Virus record (IMG/VR): IMGVR_UViG_3300005663_000102
Coordinates: 1 to 40,995 of that record
Strand: one strand, 5' to 3'
Length of the DNA: 40,995 nucleotides
Source of the DNA: a virus
Both the position numbers and the translations under genes were made by a program. Below the pieces are notes generated by a model that saw only the letters and a program-made list of their open reading frames with translations, was not told where the DNA came from and searched no databases. Position 1 is the first letter of the stretch; each line of letters begins with the position of its first letter. Below are positions 14,582 through 22,500 of this stretch, one piece after another.

Positions 14582-15343
14582 TTATATTGTCCAGTCTCGT
14601 GAAGCCTTGACCAGCATGTAGTCAAGGTCAGCCGTCATAGAGGTAGTAGTGAGGGTCTGAAGAATAGCTTGAGCAGCTAAATCGGTAGTTGTAGAAACTG
14701 CTCCCTCTAACGTCTTTAATAGAACCCCGTCAATATACCATCGGACAGTGCCGTTGTTGTCTACTTCAAGTCGCAGAACCTGCCATTCGCCAGTAGTGAG
14801 GGTGTTATCTAAATCAAGTTCAGTTGAATCAGTTACCGCTGCCGCAACCCCACCTTTATAGACTGCATGCCAATCCGTGCTGTCAGTAGCTTCGGCTGAA
14901 AAAAGGAAGCCACAAACGTCAGAGGCACCATATACAACAGTTGTGGCATTAGCCGTAGCAATATAGACTATACCAGTCTCAAGAATAGCCGTATCGGTAT
15001 TAACATCCGAGAGACCAAAGAAAAATTCCTTGGTAGCAGCGGAGCTAAACTGAACACGGCATTCCAAAACAAGTGGAGCCATCTTTGCAACATCAAAACA
15101 CAGGGCTGTGGTAAGCCCACAGGAGTGATTGTCTTCATCGGTTGTGGTAAGACGGGCAACTCCACTTAAAGTAGGGTCAGTCTCATTGACAATAACGCCT
15201 GAGTCGTCAGTTTCTATTCCCTGCCCGATAACCCTAAGAGCGCCTAGTGCACCTGAGGCAGCTGTTTCTGCGATAATCCATTCTGGGCCGCAAAAGTCTT
15301 CAAAGATTCTAATTCCACCTTTTCCACTTTGTTGTAAGGTCAT
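14582..15343 (-). CDS. Capsid-associated jelly-roll protein, paralog 2
   Basis: 253 residues, about one half identical by eye to 15353-16111. Shared features: an opening strand IRIFEDFCGPEWIIAETA, DDSGVIV, an LVLECRVQF strand, a WHAVYKGG turn, GEWQVLRLEVDNNGTVRWYIDGVLL (typical of laminin-G/concanavalin-like folds) and the closing LDYMLVKASRDWTI. It is most likely displayed on the virion and may bind sugar. It is separated from its paralog by 9 bases. Confidence 0.65.
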   Translation of the reverse strand: MTLQQSGKGGIRIFEDFCGPEWIIAETAASGALGALRVIGQGIETDDSGVIVNETDPTLSGVARLTTTDEDNHSCGLTTALCFDVAKMAPLVLECRVQFSSAATKEFFFGLSDVNTDTAILETGIVYIATANATTVVYGASDVCGFLFSAEATDSTDWHAVYKGGVAAAVTDSTELDLDNTLTTGEWQVLRLEVDNNGTVRWYIDGVLLKTLEGAVSTTTDLAAQAILQTLTTTSMTADLDYMLVKASRDWTI

Positions 15344-15352
15344 ATTTCCTCC

Positions 15353-16111
15353 TTACACCGTCCAGTCTCGATTAGCGCTGACATGCAAATAATCCACATA
15401 GCATACTTCCGCACCACCAGCGTGGTCGCCAAGTAAGGCTACAACAGCCAAGTCTTCTGTAGTTGAGGCAGCACCTGTGATGGTTTGCAATAGTGTGCCA
15501 TCAATGTACCAGCGAGCCGTGCCGTTAGTGTCTATCTCGAACCTCAGAATCTGCCATTCTCCGTTTACGATAAGGTTATTGGGAAAGTCAACTGATACTC
15601 CGAGTGTTGGCGCTGTTCTAGTTCCCCCCTTGTAGACACCATGCCAAGAAGTTGCATAAGAAGTTGCCTCAGCATCAAAGTAGAAGCCGACAAAGTCATC
15701 TGCTGAAATAGTAAAAGTATTAGTAGAAATGGAGATTATATCATCTTCAATGGATACGGTATCTGCATTTTCGTTGGTTAGACCGAAGGCAAAACCCTTG
15801 GTAAGTACATCAGCAAATTGCACACGGCACTCTGCAACCAATGTTCCCATCTTCCCAATCTCAAAACACAATGATGTACTAAGTCCTATAGCGTGGTTAT
15901 CGTCTCCTGACGTTGTGTAAATACCTACACCACTCAGGGGAACTAGGGCTTCATCAACTATTATGCCCGAATCGCTCTGTTCGCCACCATCTCCAATAAC
16001 CCTGAACGGGCCGAGGTCGCCTGAAGCAGCCGTCTCAGCAACAATCCACTCTGCCCCTAAGAAATCCTCAAATAACTCAATTCTTCCTGTGCCACTTTGT
16101 ATAGTAGCCAT
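15353..16111 (-). CDS. Capsid-associated jelly-roll protein, paralog 1
   Basis: 252 residues with FEDFLGAEWIVAETAASGDL near the start, GTLVAECRVQF, WHGVYKGG, GEWQILRFEIDTNGTARWYI and VDYLHVSANRDWTV. The order matches its tandem copy at 14582-15343. Phage proteins of this type lie just after the coat gene and are found in virions. A start behind GGGAGAAATAA is clear. Confidence 0.65.
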   Translation of the reverse strand: MATIQSGTGRIELFEDFLGAEWIVAETAASGDLGPFRVIGDGGEQSDSGIIVDEALVPLSGVGIYTTSGDDNHAIGLSTSLCFEIGKMGTLVAECRVQFADVLTKGFAFGLTNENADTVSIEDDIISISTNTFTISADDFVGFYFDAEATSYATSWHGVYKGGTRTAPTLGVSVDFPNNLIVNGEWQILRFEIDTNGTARWYIDGTLLQTITGAASTTEDLAVVALLGDHAGGAEVCYVDYLHVSANRDWTV

Positions 16112-16324
16112 TTATTTCTCCCTTAAGAGTTTTAACTCTTTTTCCAAATTTCTTATCCTCGCCACATAAGGGGCAGTTACCTGACCCAAATGAACAGGAT
16201 TTCTGGGGATAGCAGCAAGATTCTCTATATGAACGTCTCCCCTATTTCCGTTCAGAGAGTGAATTAACCACCCTTTAGGGATTAGACCGTGATGCTCTTG
16301 CCATACTTCACGTCTTTCGCTCAT
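16112..16324 (-). CDS. Minimal, probably degenerate HNH endonuclease
   Basis: 70 residues equal only to the core of a homing HNH enzyme: WQEHHGLIPKGWLIHSLNG, then NRGDVHIENLAAIPRN and a coiled-coil tail (RIRNLEKELKLL). The HNH protein at 35479-35916 has a matching IIHHLNG, NDNRPQNLVAF and coiled-coil end, but this copy lacks its N-terminal zinc ribbon and has Ser where the key second His stands. It is probably inactive, a remnant of an insertion between coat and decoration genes. Confidence 0.7.
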   Translation of the reverse strand: MSERREVWQEHHGLIPKGWLIHSLNGNRGDVHIENLAAIPRNPVHLGQVTAPYVARIRNLEKELKLLREK

Positions 16325-16336
16325 TCATTAACTCTT

Positions 16337-17212
16337 CTAAGAAGTTGGAGCAGTCGCATCTGACTTTATCTGGTATACCCAGTTTGAAAGCCTGATACCA
16401 TAAGCATATTCATCATAGTGATAAACATGATCTCCACCACCACCCCTCTTCTCATTCCTTACGGATATGATTCGGGGGGCACGACCTTGAACCAGGATAA
16501 TTCCCTCCATAGCAAAGACACCACCAATAGCATCATCCGAACCATCTATAGTGATGTTGCCATCCTCATAAACCTCCACACCTGCTATTGGGAGGTCAAA
16601 CCTGTTCTGGAATACTCTGGCAGTTGGGCCTTCATCAACCACATACGCCCCTACACCAGCTACTAGTTCGTCATAGAGGTCTTTTAGCTGGAAGCCGTGA
16701 CTCACAAACCGTATTGGTTTATGCCCAGGCTCAGTAGTATTAGAAGTAACATTGTAGGAAGCTGCGGCAACATAGCCCGAAGTTAAAGTCGTTCCAGCAC
16801 CAGGGGAAGCTGTAGTACCAGCACTGGCAAATAATACCAGCCCATCCTCATCCTTCTTCCTCTGAATTGCGTTCTGCCCAAGACTACCTATCTTAGATAA
16901 GCCTATTTTGCTGATTCTCGCCCCTACCCGGTCAGTGATAAATGTCTCAATACCCACCACTGTCGGAGTAATTGTTATCAGTGAATCAACTAACTGCTGA
17001 GGGTTTTCCAAATCCGTATTTTCAGTTATAGCCTGTGCGGTTAACTGGTCATACTTGATTTCCTGCCACGAAAGACCAATGCCCTCACCAAGCATTGCTT
17101 TATCTACCAATTGGGGCATAACCCCCTCAAATTCCCTGACTATCCTTGCTGAAGAACGGACATCATCCAAACTATCAGCAAGTGAGCCAGTGGTTGTCCA
17201 TCCTGCTGGCAT
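16337..17212 (-). CDS. Major capsid protein (HK97-fold type)
   Basis: 291 residues directly after the scaffold gene, the standard place for a coat protein. The sequence fits an HK97-type coat: an N-terminal helical arm (SSARIVREFEGVMPQLVDKA), EIKYDQLTAQAITENTDLENP, a long spine helix region (IGSLGQNAIQRKKDEDGLVLFASA), an A-domain part (LPIAGVEVYEDGNITID) and a C-terminal strand (HYDEYAYGIRLSNWVYQ). The length is typical. The family is inferred from order and composition; no sequence match was run. Confidence 0.82.
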   Translation of the reverse strand: MPAGWTTTGSLADSLDDVRSSARIVREFEGVMPQLVDKAMLGEGIGLSWQEIKYDQLTAQAITENTDLENPQQLVDSLITITPTVVGIETFITDRVGARISKIGLSKIGSLGQNAIQRKKDEDGLVLFASAGTTASPGAGTTLTSGYVAAASYNVTSNTTEPGHKPIRFVSHGFQLKDLYDELVAGVGAYVVDEGPTARVFQNRFDLPIAGVEVYEDGNITIDGSDDAIGGVFAMEGIILVQGRAPRIISVRNEKRGGGGDHVYHYDEYAYGIRLSNWVYQIKSDATAPTS

Positions 17213-17223
17213 ATTATTTCTCC

Positions 17224-18006
17224 TTATGCGGTTTCTAGTTTCCTAGCCCGCTTCATATTTACTTGAGTATTAGGAAGTTCACCCGAACCCCAAGCTCTTT
17301 TGAACTCAGCATCGGAATCATCCCCACTACCACCTCCTGCGGTAGTATCTACCAAGTCAAGATTTAACTCTTTGCGATTTCTAAGGTTCTGTTCCTCAAT
17401 CTTCGCTGTAAGTCTCTTTTCCATATCTGTTTCAGCCACCTTTTTCTCTTCACTTATTATCTTTGCCACGGAAGCGTCTAATCTCGCTCTGGCTTCGGGC
17501 AAATCCCTTGAACCCTCGCCCCAATCCAATCTTTTATCGTCTCTCGGTATTCCAAGGTTATCCAGATTAGTCAAAACTTGGGTGTTGATCCTTCCCCAAA
17601 AGTCAGCATCCTGTTGTTTCTGTGCATCTTCCTGTGCGGTTGACTGAAAGTACTTATCTTGTTCTCGGTATCTTGCCAGTTCTATGTCCTTTTGAGTTTC
17701 CTCATCAAGACCTTTAAAACTGGTCTCATAGGCATTGGCTTTACTCTCGGCAAACCTAGCCCGTTTTTCGGTATTTATATTGCGGTCTTGTTCACTTTGT
17801 AGTTGTCGCCGACCCGCTTCTACTGCTTGCTTGGTAGCTTCATCTGTAGCCTGTGCCACCATCTGCTGTATCCTAGCCTCTTGCTCTTCATTAAAAGGCT
17901 GTTCTTTAGGTTCGCCCTCTGGTTTAACTTCGGGCTTAACCTCTGGCAAAACATCTTTGCCTTCTGGCAAAACTGCTTCTGGTTGAACGTTCTCTTTGTC
18001 GCTCAT
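17224..18006 (-). CDS. Capsid scaffold protein
   Basis: 260 residues, highly charged. It starts with a Pro/Glu-rich disordered segment (VKPEVKPEGEPKEQP, residues 25-40), continues with long helices rich in Gln, Glu, Lys and Arg, and ends with a basic C-terminal patch (VNMKRARKLETA). That plan, and the place 11 bases upstream of the coat gene, are typical of scaffold proteins, whose basic C-terminus contacts the coat. GGAGGTAAAG precedes the ATG. It is the first gene of the virion operon. Confidence 0.8.
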   Translation of the reverse strand: MSDKENVQPEAVLPEGKDVLPEVKPEVKPEGEPKEQPFNEEQEARIQQMVAQATDEATKQAVEAGRRQLQSEQDRNINTEKRARFAESKANAYETSFKGLDEETQKDIELARYREQDKYFQSTAQEDAQKQQDADFWGRINTQVLTNLDNLGIPRDDKRLDWGEGSRDLPEARARLDASVAKIISEEKKVAETDMEKRLTAKIEEQNLRNRKELNLDLVDTTAGGGSGDDSDAEFKRAWGSGELPNTQVNMKRARKLETA

Positions 18007-18045
18007 CTTTACCTCCTAGTTAATTCCGCCTACCCTGAACCCCTT

Positions 18046-18051
18046 TTTATA
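18046..18051 (-). promoter_or_regulatory. Candidate -10 box of the virion operon
   Basis: The minus strand reads TATAAA, without TG extension and without a -35 at 16-18 bp. A TGGACAT repeat occupies about -33 to -39 instead. The box lies in the loop of an inverted repeat (TGAACCC...GGGTTCA). An activator-dependent late promoter would look like this; the start near 18039 would give a 33-nt leader. Confidence 0.45.
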
Positions 18052-18071
18052 TGGGTTCAACCCACCCTTAA

Positions 18072-18136
18072 ATGTCCAACAAAATGTCCACGTTTTTAGT
18101 CTCAATTTGACGTTTACATGTCCACTCCGATGTCTA
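18072..18136 (-). repeat. Two pairs of TGGACAT direct repeats
   Basis: On the plus strand, ATGTCCA at 18072-18078, 18084-18090 and 18118-18124, and ATGTCTA at 18130-18136. Within each pair the spacing is exactly 12 bp, and the pairs are 46 bp apart. They lie upstream of the scaffold gene and downstream of the terminator, so they are probably binding sites for a protein that activates or represses the virion operon. Confidence 0.65.
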
Positions 18137-18162
18137 AAATAAAAAAAGCCCACCAAGGGCTT
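18136..18162 (-). terminator. Intrinsic terminator after tRNA-like RNA
   Basis: The minus strand forms AAGCCC-TTGGT-GGGCTT followed by TTTTTATTTT. This Rho-independent terminator would end transcripts from the promoter at 18378-18390, and also read-through from the packaging operon, before the virion operon begins. Confidence 0.88.
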
Positions 18163-18371
18163 CATGAGCCTCTTAAATGGGCTATCTATGTAGCTCTAAA
18201 TATTTAAGAATATACTTATCGGCTAGGGATTTGAATTTCTGTCACCCTAGATGTCTCCGCTTCATCGGCTTTCACACCTTTACATTAGCATTGACTCGCC
18301 TTCACGCTAGAGCGTCTACCTATTCCGCCACCAATAAGTTATTCCATTTTTAAGGTTCTACGTCTATCGGC
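18163..18371 (-). ncRNA. tRNA-Leu-like RNA with expanded arms
   Basis: A separately transcribed RNA. Its core (18337-18216) looks like tRNA-Leu: a 7-bp acceptor (18337-18331 TTATTGG with 18222-18216 CCGATAA, one G-U), TG at positions 8-9, and the Leu-type D-arm GCGGAATAGGTAGACGC. The anticodon-arm position is a TAGC/GCTA stem and the T-arm position a 6-bp CTAGGG/CCCTAG stem, but each has a 16-nt loop, 9 nt longer than a normal 7-nt loop. TTCAAAT still precedes the 3' T-stem strand. No CCA is encoded. A long variable region (ATGT/ACAT) joins them. It is not a standard tRNA. Confidence 0.65.
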
Positions 18372-18377
18372 TATCTT

Positions 18378-18390
18378 ATTATACCACAAG
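18378..18390 (-). promoter_or_regulatory. Extended -10 promoter for tRNA-like RNA
   Basis: The minus strand reads TTGTGG-TATAAT (-10 at 18383-18378), followed by AAGATA. The same 18 bases stand before the DUF5681 gene at 30539. The TAA stop of the HNH gene lies inside the -10 box. Predicted first base near 18371. Confidence 0.65.
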
Positions 18391-18705
18391 TGGATATTTT
18401 GCACTTTTTGCCTTATGATGCTTCTTGCAAAGCCAAGTAATCTCTAATGGTTTTGAGTAATCTTCGTGATGCCGCTCACCCGATGCTTCGCAGCCACCTG
18501 CGCTGCATACTTGGGCAGGCAAACCCCTGAAGGCATAGGTCTGGGCACGATGGCGTTCAGGATTTTCTTGTGCGTATGCTATCCGCCAATCATAGTGTTT
18601 TCCCTTGTTCTCCTGATACCACTTATGAAAATTCCTGCGGTTTACATCAGGATGCAACGCCATCCACTTCCTGTTATATTCTCTCCGTTTCTCAATACTA
18701 TTCAT
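18379..18705 (-). CDS. HNH-type endonuclease
   Basis: 108 residues from the ATG at 18705. A basic N-terminal half (EKRREYNRKWMALHPDVNRR) leads to a treble-clef HNH core: CSAGGCEASGERHHEDYSKPLEI, then CKKHH. The two Cys pairs bind structural zinc and the HH of ERHHEDY is the catalytic site. Phage HNH genes of this type act as free-standing homing enzymes. It has its own promoter with the -10 box six bases before the ATG, so the mRNA is probably leaderless; upstream in-frame codons overlap that -10. Confidence 0.82.
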   Translation of the reverse strand: MNSIEKRREYNRKWMALHPDVNRRNFHKWYQENKGKHYDWRIAYAQENPERHRAQTYAFRGLPAQVCSAGGCEASGERHHEDYSKPLEITWLCKKHHKAKSAKYPLVV

Positions 18706-18711
18706 ATCACT

Positions 18712-18740
18712 ATCATACCACACCTTTACTAGAAAGTCAA
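18712..18740 (-). promoter_or_regulatory. Promoter of HNH gene, leaderless
   Basis: The minus strand reads TTGACT (18740-18735), a 17-bp spacer that ends in TGTGG, and TATGAT (18717-18712), then six bases to the ATG at 18705. Both -35 and -10 are close to consensus. No Shine-Dalgarno can fit between the start site and the ATG. Confidence 0.7.
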
Positions 18741-18913
18741 AGCGTACTCTTCATTATTTTAGTAATTGCTTCCAACATCTTACTTCTTTTGAATATATTA
18801 AACCGCTTGCAAGTAGAACGAGGGCATACAGTTTCAAAGTCTAAATTAACTGTAAACCTTCCAAGTTTCTTATTACAGCCATCACATCTACAGTATCCTT
18901 GTTCGTCTATCAT
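18737..18913 (-). CDS. Com-like zinc-finger protein
   Basis: 58 residues starting MIDEQGYCRCDGCNKKLGRF. The pattern Cys-x-Cys-x2-Cys-Asn-Lys-Lys-Leu-Gly, then CPRSTCKRFN, matches the Com family, whose Mu prototype binds mom mRNA and activates its translation. Com-like genes in other phages often lie near DNA-modification genes, but none is seen here. The ATG overlaps the upstream stop by 4 bases. An RNA-binding regulator of late genes is a reasonable guess. Confidence 0.72.
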   Translation of the reverse strand: MIDEQGYCRCDGCNKKLGRFTVNLDFETVCPRSTCKRFNIFKRSKMLEAITKIMKSTL

Positions 18914-19065
18914 TGCTTAGTTAATTTGCCTCCACGCTCAACATGATACAGTAAGCGCATTTGGCTCATAGCCTCTTCCCTTGTAGCATGGGTTCCTTTT
19001 ACATGACCAGTTTCAGAATTTATCGTAACCCACTTATTTCCTCTCTTGTGGACGGCGTATGGCAT
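18910..19065 (-). CDS. Small basic hypothetical protein (51 aa)
   Basis: A 51-residue frame starting MPYAVHKRGNKWVTINSETG, followed by VKGTHATREEAMSQMRLLYH. A short beta-hairpin plus helix of this form occurs as a tiny protein in many phages, usually close to portal or terminase genes. GGAGGAAGGTG lies upstream. It overlaps the next gene by 4 bases. Function unknown. Confidence 0.7.
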   Translation of the reverse strand: MPYAVHKRGNKWVTINSETGHVKGTHATREEAMSQMRLLYHVERGGKLTKQ

Positions 19066-19177
19066 CACCTTCCTCCCTCAATTTGATATATTCCGTACAG
19101 GTCTTGGCATATGGCATGTTTGTCTTTATTATTTCCCTTGCTGTGTATAAGTAATAAATTGCCGATGGTTTGCGCAC
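19034..19177 (-). CDS. Small hypothetical protein with GTG start (47 aa)
   Basis: A 47-residue frame (MRKPSAIYYLYTAREIIKTN...) that starts at GTG, overlapping the TAG of the previous tiny gene by one base, with GGGAAGAAATA upstream. The helical, charged content and the coupling to both neighbours favour translation, although an alternative frame across the same bases is also open. No function is apparent. Confidence 0.5.
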   Translation of the reverse strand: MRKPSAIYYLYTAREIIKTNMPYAKTCTEYIKLREEGDAIRRPQERK

Positions 19178-19245
19178 TATTTCTTCCCTTTCGGCTTTGG
19201 ATGCCCTTTAGTAGCTTTGTATGGCTTACTTCCTTTATGTGGCAT
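19177..19245 (-). CDS. Tiny Lys/Pro-rich protein (22 aa)
   Basis: A 22-residue frame, MPHKGSKPYKATKGHPKPKG plus KK, behind AAAAGGAG. Very short, Lys/Gly/Pro-rich peptides of this sort are common between phage portal and capsid genes. It starts inside the end of the 87-aa gene. It may bind nucleic acid or be a packaged peptide; this cannot be judged from sequence. Confidence 0.5.
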   Translation of the reverse strand: MPHKGSKPYKATKGHPKPKGKK

Positions 19246-19498
19246 TGCTTTCTCCTTTTAATGGTTCCCTTGTAATTGTTTGGTGTCCGCATTTCTTGTG
19301 CAGTTGCGTGGTATACAACGGGAGCACTGGAACGACATAATCCCCCTCTGTATATTCAGGCATTTCAGAATGTTCTATTAAAACATCTAATACACCCACC
19401 TTATCACAACTACTGCGAATATCCACAATCCTGCCATCTTCAAAGTGTAGCCAACTCAACAAAACCTTGTTTGTAATAGATACTTTACCTAGTTTCAT
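19235..19498 (-). CDS. Hypothetical protein (87 aa)
   Basis: 87 residues starting MKLGKVSITNKVLLSWLHFE behind GGAGGGGGAA. Beta strands with GRIVDIRSSCDKVGVLDVLI and DYVVPVLPLYT suggest a small beta-barrel. It lies nine bases after the 1302-aa gene. No family is recognised. Confidence 0.65.
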   Translation of the reverse strand: MKLGKVSITNKVLLSWLHFEDGRIVDIRSSCDKVGVLDVLIEHSEMPEYTEGDYVVPVLPLYTTQLHKKCGHQTITREPLKGESNAT

Positions 19499-19507
19499 TT
19501 CCCCCTC

Positions 19508-22500
19508 CTAAAATCTATAGAATTGGTTTAACGCATTTGTTATCTCTTGGCTCGTCATTTTCAGTTGTCTCTTAAGTAACGCTATCTGCCTTCTGGCAAA
19601 AACTATTTGGGGATAAGAAAACAGCATTATTTTCGCCTGTCGAGGGTCTGTTCTTTCTAAAATCTTAATCTGGTCTGATATTTGTTTTAATCCTGGCAGT
19701 TGACTCCATACCTGTCTTTCTATATCCCAATAGGGTTGTAAAACCCGTCTGGCCTCTCTAAGCATCTTTACCGCAGATGGCTCATCTACTCTACGTTCCC
19801 CAATCACAGATTCTACAGAATTAAGCGCTTCTATTCCATATTGCTGTATAAAAAGATTTCTTCGCCTATCGGCTTCGTCAAACCTATATTCTCCAAATTC
19901 ATCATATAAATCTGGCGCATACATTATCTGATTATAGTCACGATATAAAAGTTTTTGGGGTTGCATATCAGCCCTTTGCTCTTCTGTTAGTGGCACATTA
20001 AAGGTATCTCTTACAATAACAAAGCGGTCTTGTTTAAGTAAATCGTTCATCATCTGGGCTTTAAGCCAATATGCTTGATTAACCCTTTCTCTTAATTGGC
20101 TGCCATTCCCTGTAGTTTCAAACTGTCTCGATGCTTGATTAAGTTCTTGTGTAACCATTACACCGATACGGTCAGCTTGTTGAGTATATTCATTCCATAC
20201 TAACTGTTCACTACGAGCAAACTTCTCAGATTGTTCTGCTGTTTTAGCTGTTAAATCCTGTAATTCTTGGTCTCTGGATAATTGGGACTGAAGCAGAAAA
20301 CCATCTGGGCGTTGCCCTAATTCATCCCAAGTCACTCCATATTGCTCTTGAGCCAATTCATCCTGCCTGTCTTTTAGTTCGGCATAAGCACTTTGGGGAT
20401 AAGCCCGCATACCTCCAAATTCTCCTATCCCCCTTGTTACTCTTGCTGCAAAATCGCCACCCTCTAAAGCTACACTTTGCACCCAGATAGGGAGTAGATT
20501 CTCTGCTAATATTGTTTTTGTTAAACTAGGCAATCCATCCCTTGTCGGGTCGCCCATAAAATCCTTGCCTGAAATTAAATCCATACTTGTTCTAAGGAAT
20601 GGTGAGAAATTACCTTGTAAAAATCTACCCGCATAAAAGGCGGTATCTTCTGGTCTCTTTGTCATCTTCCCAAAAGTAGCAAGTAAACTTCTAACCTTTG
20701 AACCAGGCCCAATTCTTTGCCCCACTATATCCCAAGTCATAAAATTAGTTGATAATGGATTGAGATGGTCTACAATTTCTTCTTCTGATTCCCCCATAGC
20801 CATCGAGACAGCTACGGTCATTGCCATTATCGCAGCCGTACCCTTTGCCACGGCTTGTCTGGCTAATTGTCCCCTTAAATTCCCTTGCGTGAGGTCATAC
20901 ATTAAAGCCCCAATAGCACGATTATATTGAGGAGCGAGTATCACCCCTCTCTCTATTTGCCTTTGTCCACTTGATATTCCTATTCTTGTAGTATTAAGTA
21001 ACCCCCTGAATTCATTTATAAAAGCATCTACTTGTGCTCTACGTGCAGCAGTAGTTCCAAGATGTTCATAGGCTTCTGCCATATAAATTCCCGCAGTATC
21101 CAAAGCAGACTCAAATCCTCTTTGGAATGGTTCCAGTACTTTGCCCGCTATTTTCAAGGGGCCTTTTCTGAGTAACCCCCCTTTAGCCATAGCTTCGGTC
21201 ATTTCTGTAGAACCGCCTCTGGTTAATATTAACCCAGGATGCCTCTGAATAGTTCCGATATGCTTTGCCAAAAAGTTATCGTGATATAAAGGATCAAACA
21301 TTGCTCTAACAAACCCGCCCATTGCTTTACCATAAATCTTGGGATGGGCACCAGCTAAGAAGATAAGCTGGATACCAAACGGACTCATATCTCCTGCTAG
21401 GGCAAAATACCTTCCCACAGCATTAACCTGATTGATTGCACTAAGTGCAGCGTTAAATTGAGGGTTTAATTCGTTACGGATTATATTTACATATTCCTTA
21501 GCTTCTGGGCTAGTGAAGACTTTGCCCGCAAACGCCGGTATATCAGGAGCAATTGCTCCGCCAAATGGTGCTCTACGGGCTTTAGCAAGAGCATCTTTCC
21601 ATATAGGTTCTATTTCTGCTAATTCTACTAGCCTATCATCTAATCGCTTACTAACATCAAGAACCTTCTGATAAGCCGCTTCGTTTCTATTAGCTACATT
21701 AGCATAGGTTCTCGCTAACTTATTGGCATACCTCTTCTCCGCACTAAGTCTTCCCTTGAGATAACTTACATTTTGCTTCAATGCTTGTCTTGTGGTTACT
21801 TCACTGAGTAAATCCCCAACTTCCTCTGTTGCTCTAAATGTAACTCCTTGTTGGCGTTCAATGTCTCTCGCACTCTGTTTAAGTTTCTTGTGTGCATTTC
21901 TTAGAGACGCCCTAGCTCCTGTAACCCCAGTTCTAAAGAAGTTAACTTGTGCCTTCAAGTCTTCTGGACCTGCAGTGGTTCGCCAAGGAACTCTCTCTAG
22001 AAACCAATCTGTATATTGTCTATTTGCGACACTATTATAAGCACCAGTGATATTATAATAAAGGGCTTCTTCTTCGGGAAGATAGCGGAATCCGTCTCTA
22101 ATGGCATCATTTATATCTTCATATTGCCTTGATTTGAGTGCTGCTGTCTTTGCGCCAGGTCTACCTGGTTGTCCTCGTCCTATATAAGCAGTATCTATTA
22201 GATTACCTTCGGCATCAAACTTGCCCAGAACCCGCCTACCCGCATATACACCACCCTCTTCAAAGGTTAATTCGGGAACTTCTATACCATATCTTTCAAA
22301 TAATGCCTTCTTTTCCCGTTCTAATAATTGAGCCTGTTCTATCCACGCCCTTTGTGGTTCAGTTAAATCATCCCAATATTTCTTAGGAAAGGTTCTAATC
22401 TCATTAAGATGAACCTGCTTGCCCCGAATAGCCATTAGACCATCATCGGTCAACTTAAACAATCGCCTAGAATCACCCATTCTATTCAACGTAGCAATAG

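Noticed and set aside
17300-17647. 115-codon open frame on the plus strand, antisense to the scaffold gene
   Set aside because: It mirrors the scaffold gene, has a Ser/Leu/Cys-rich shadow composition and no ribosome site; the minus-strand scaffold is clearly the real gene.
18216-18337. Calling the tRNA-like core a normal tRNA-Leu
   Set aside because: No 7-nt anticodon loop with T33 fits the paired stem, and the T-loop is 16 nt, so a conventional tRNA with a defined anticodon cannot be supported.
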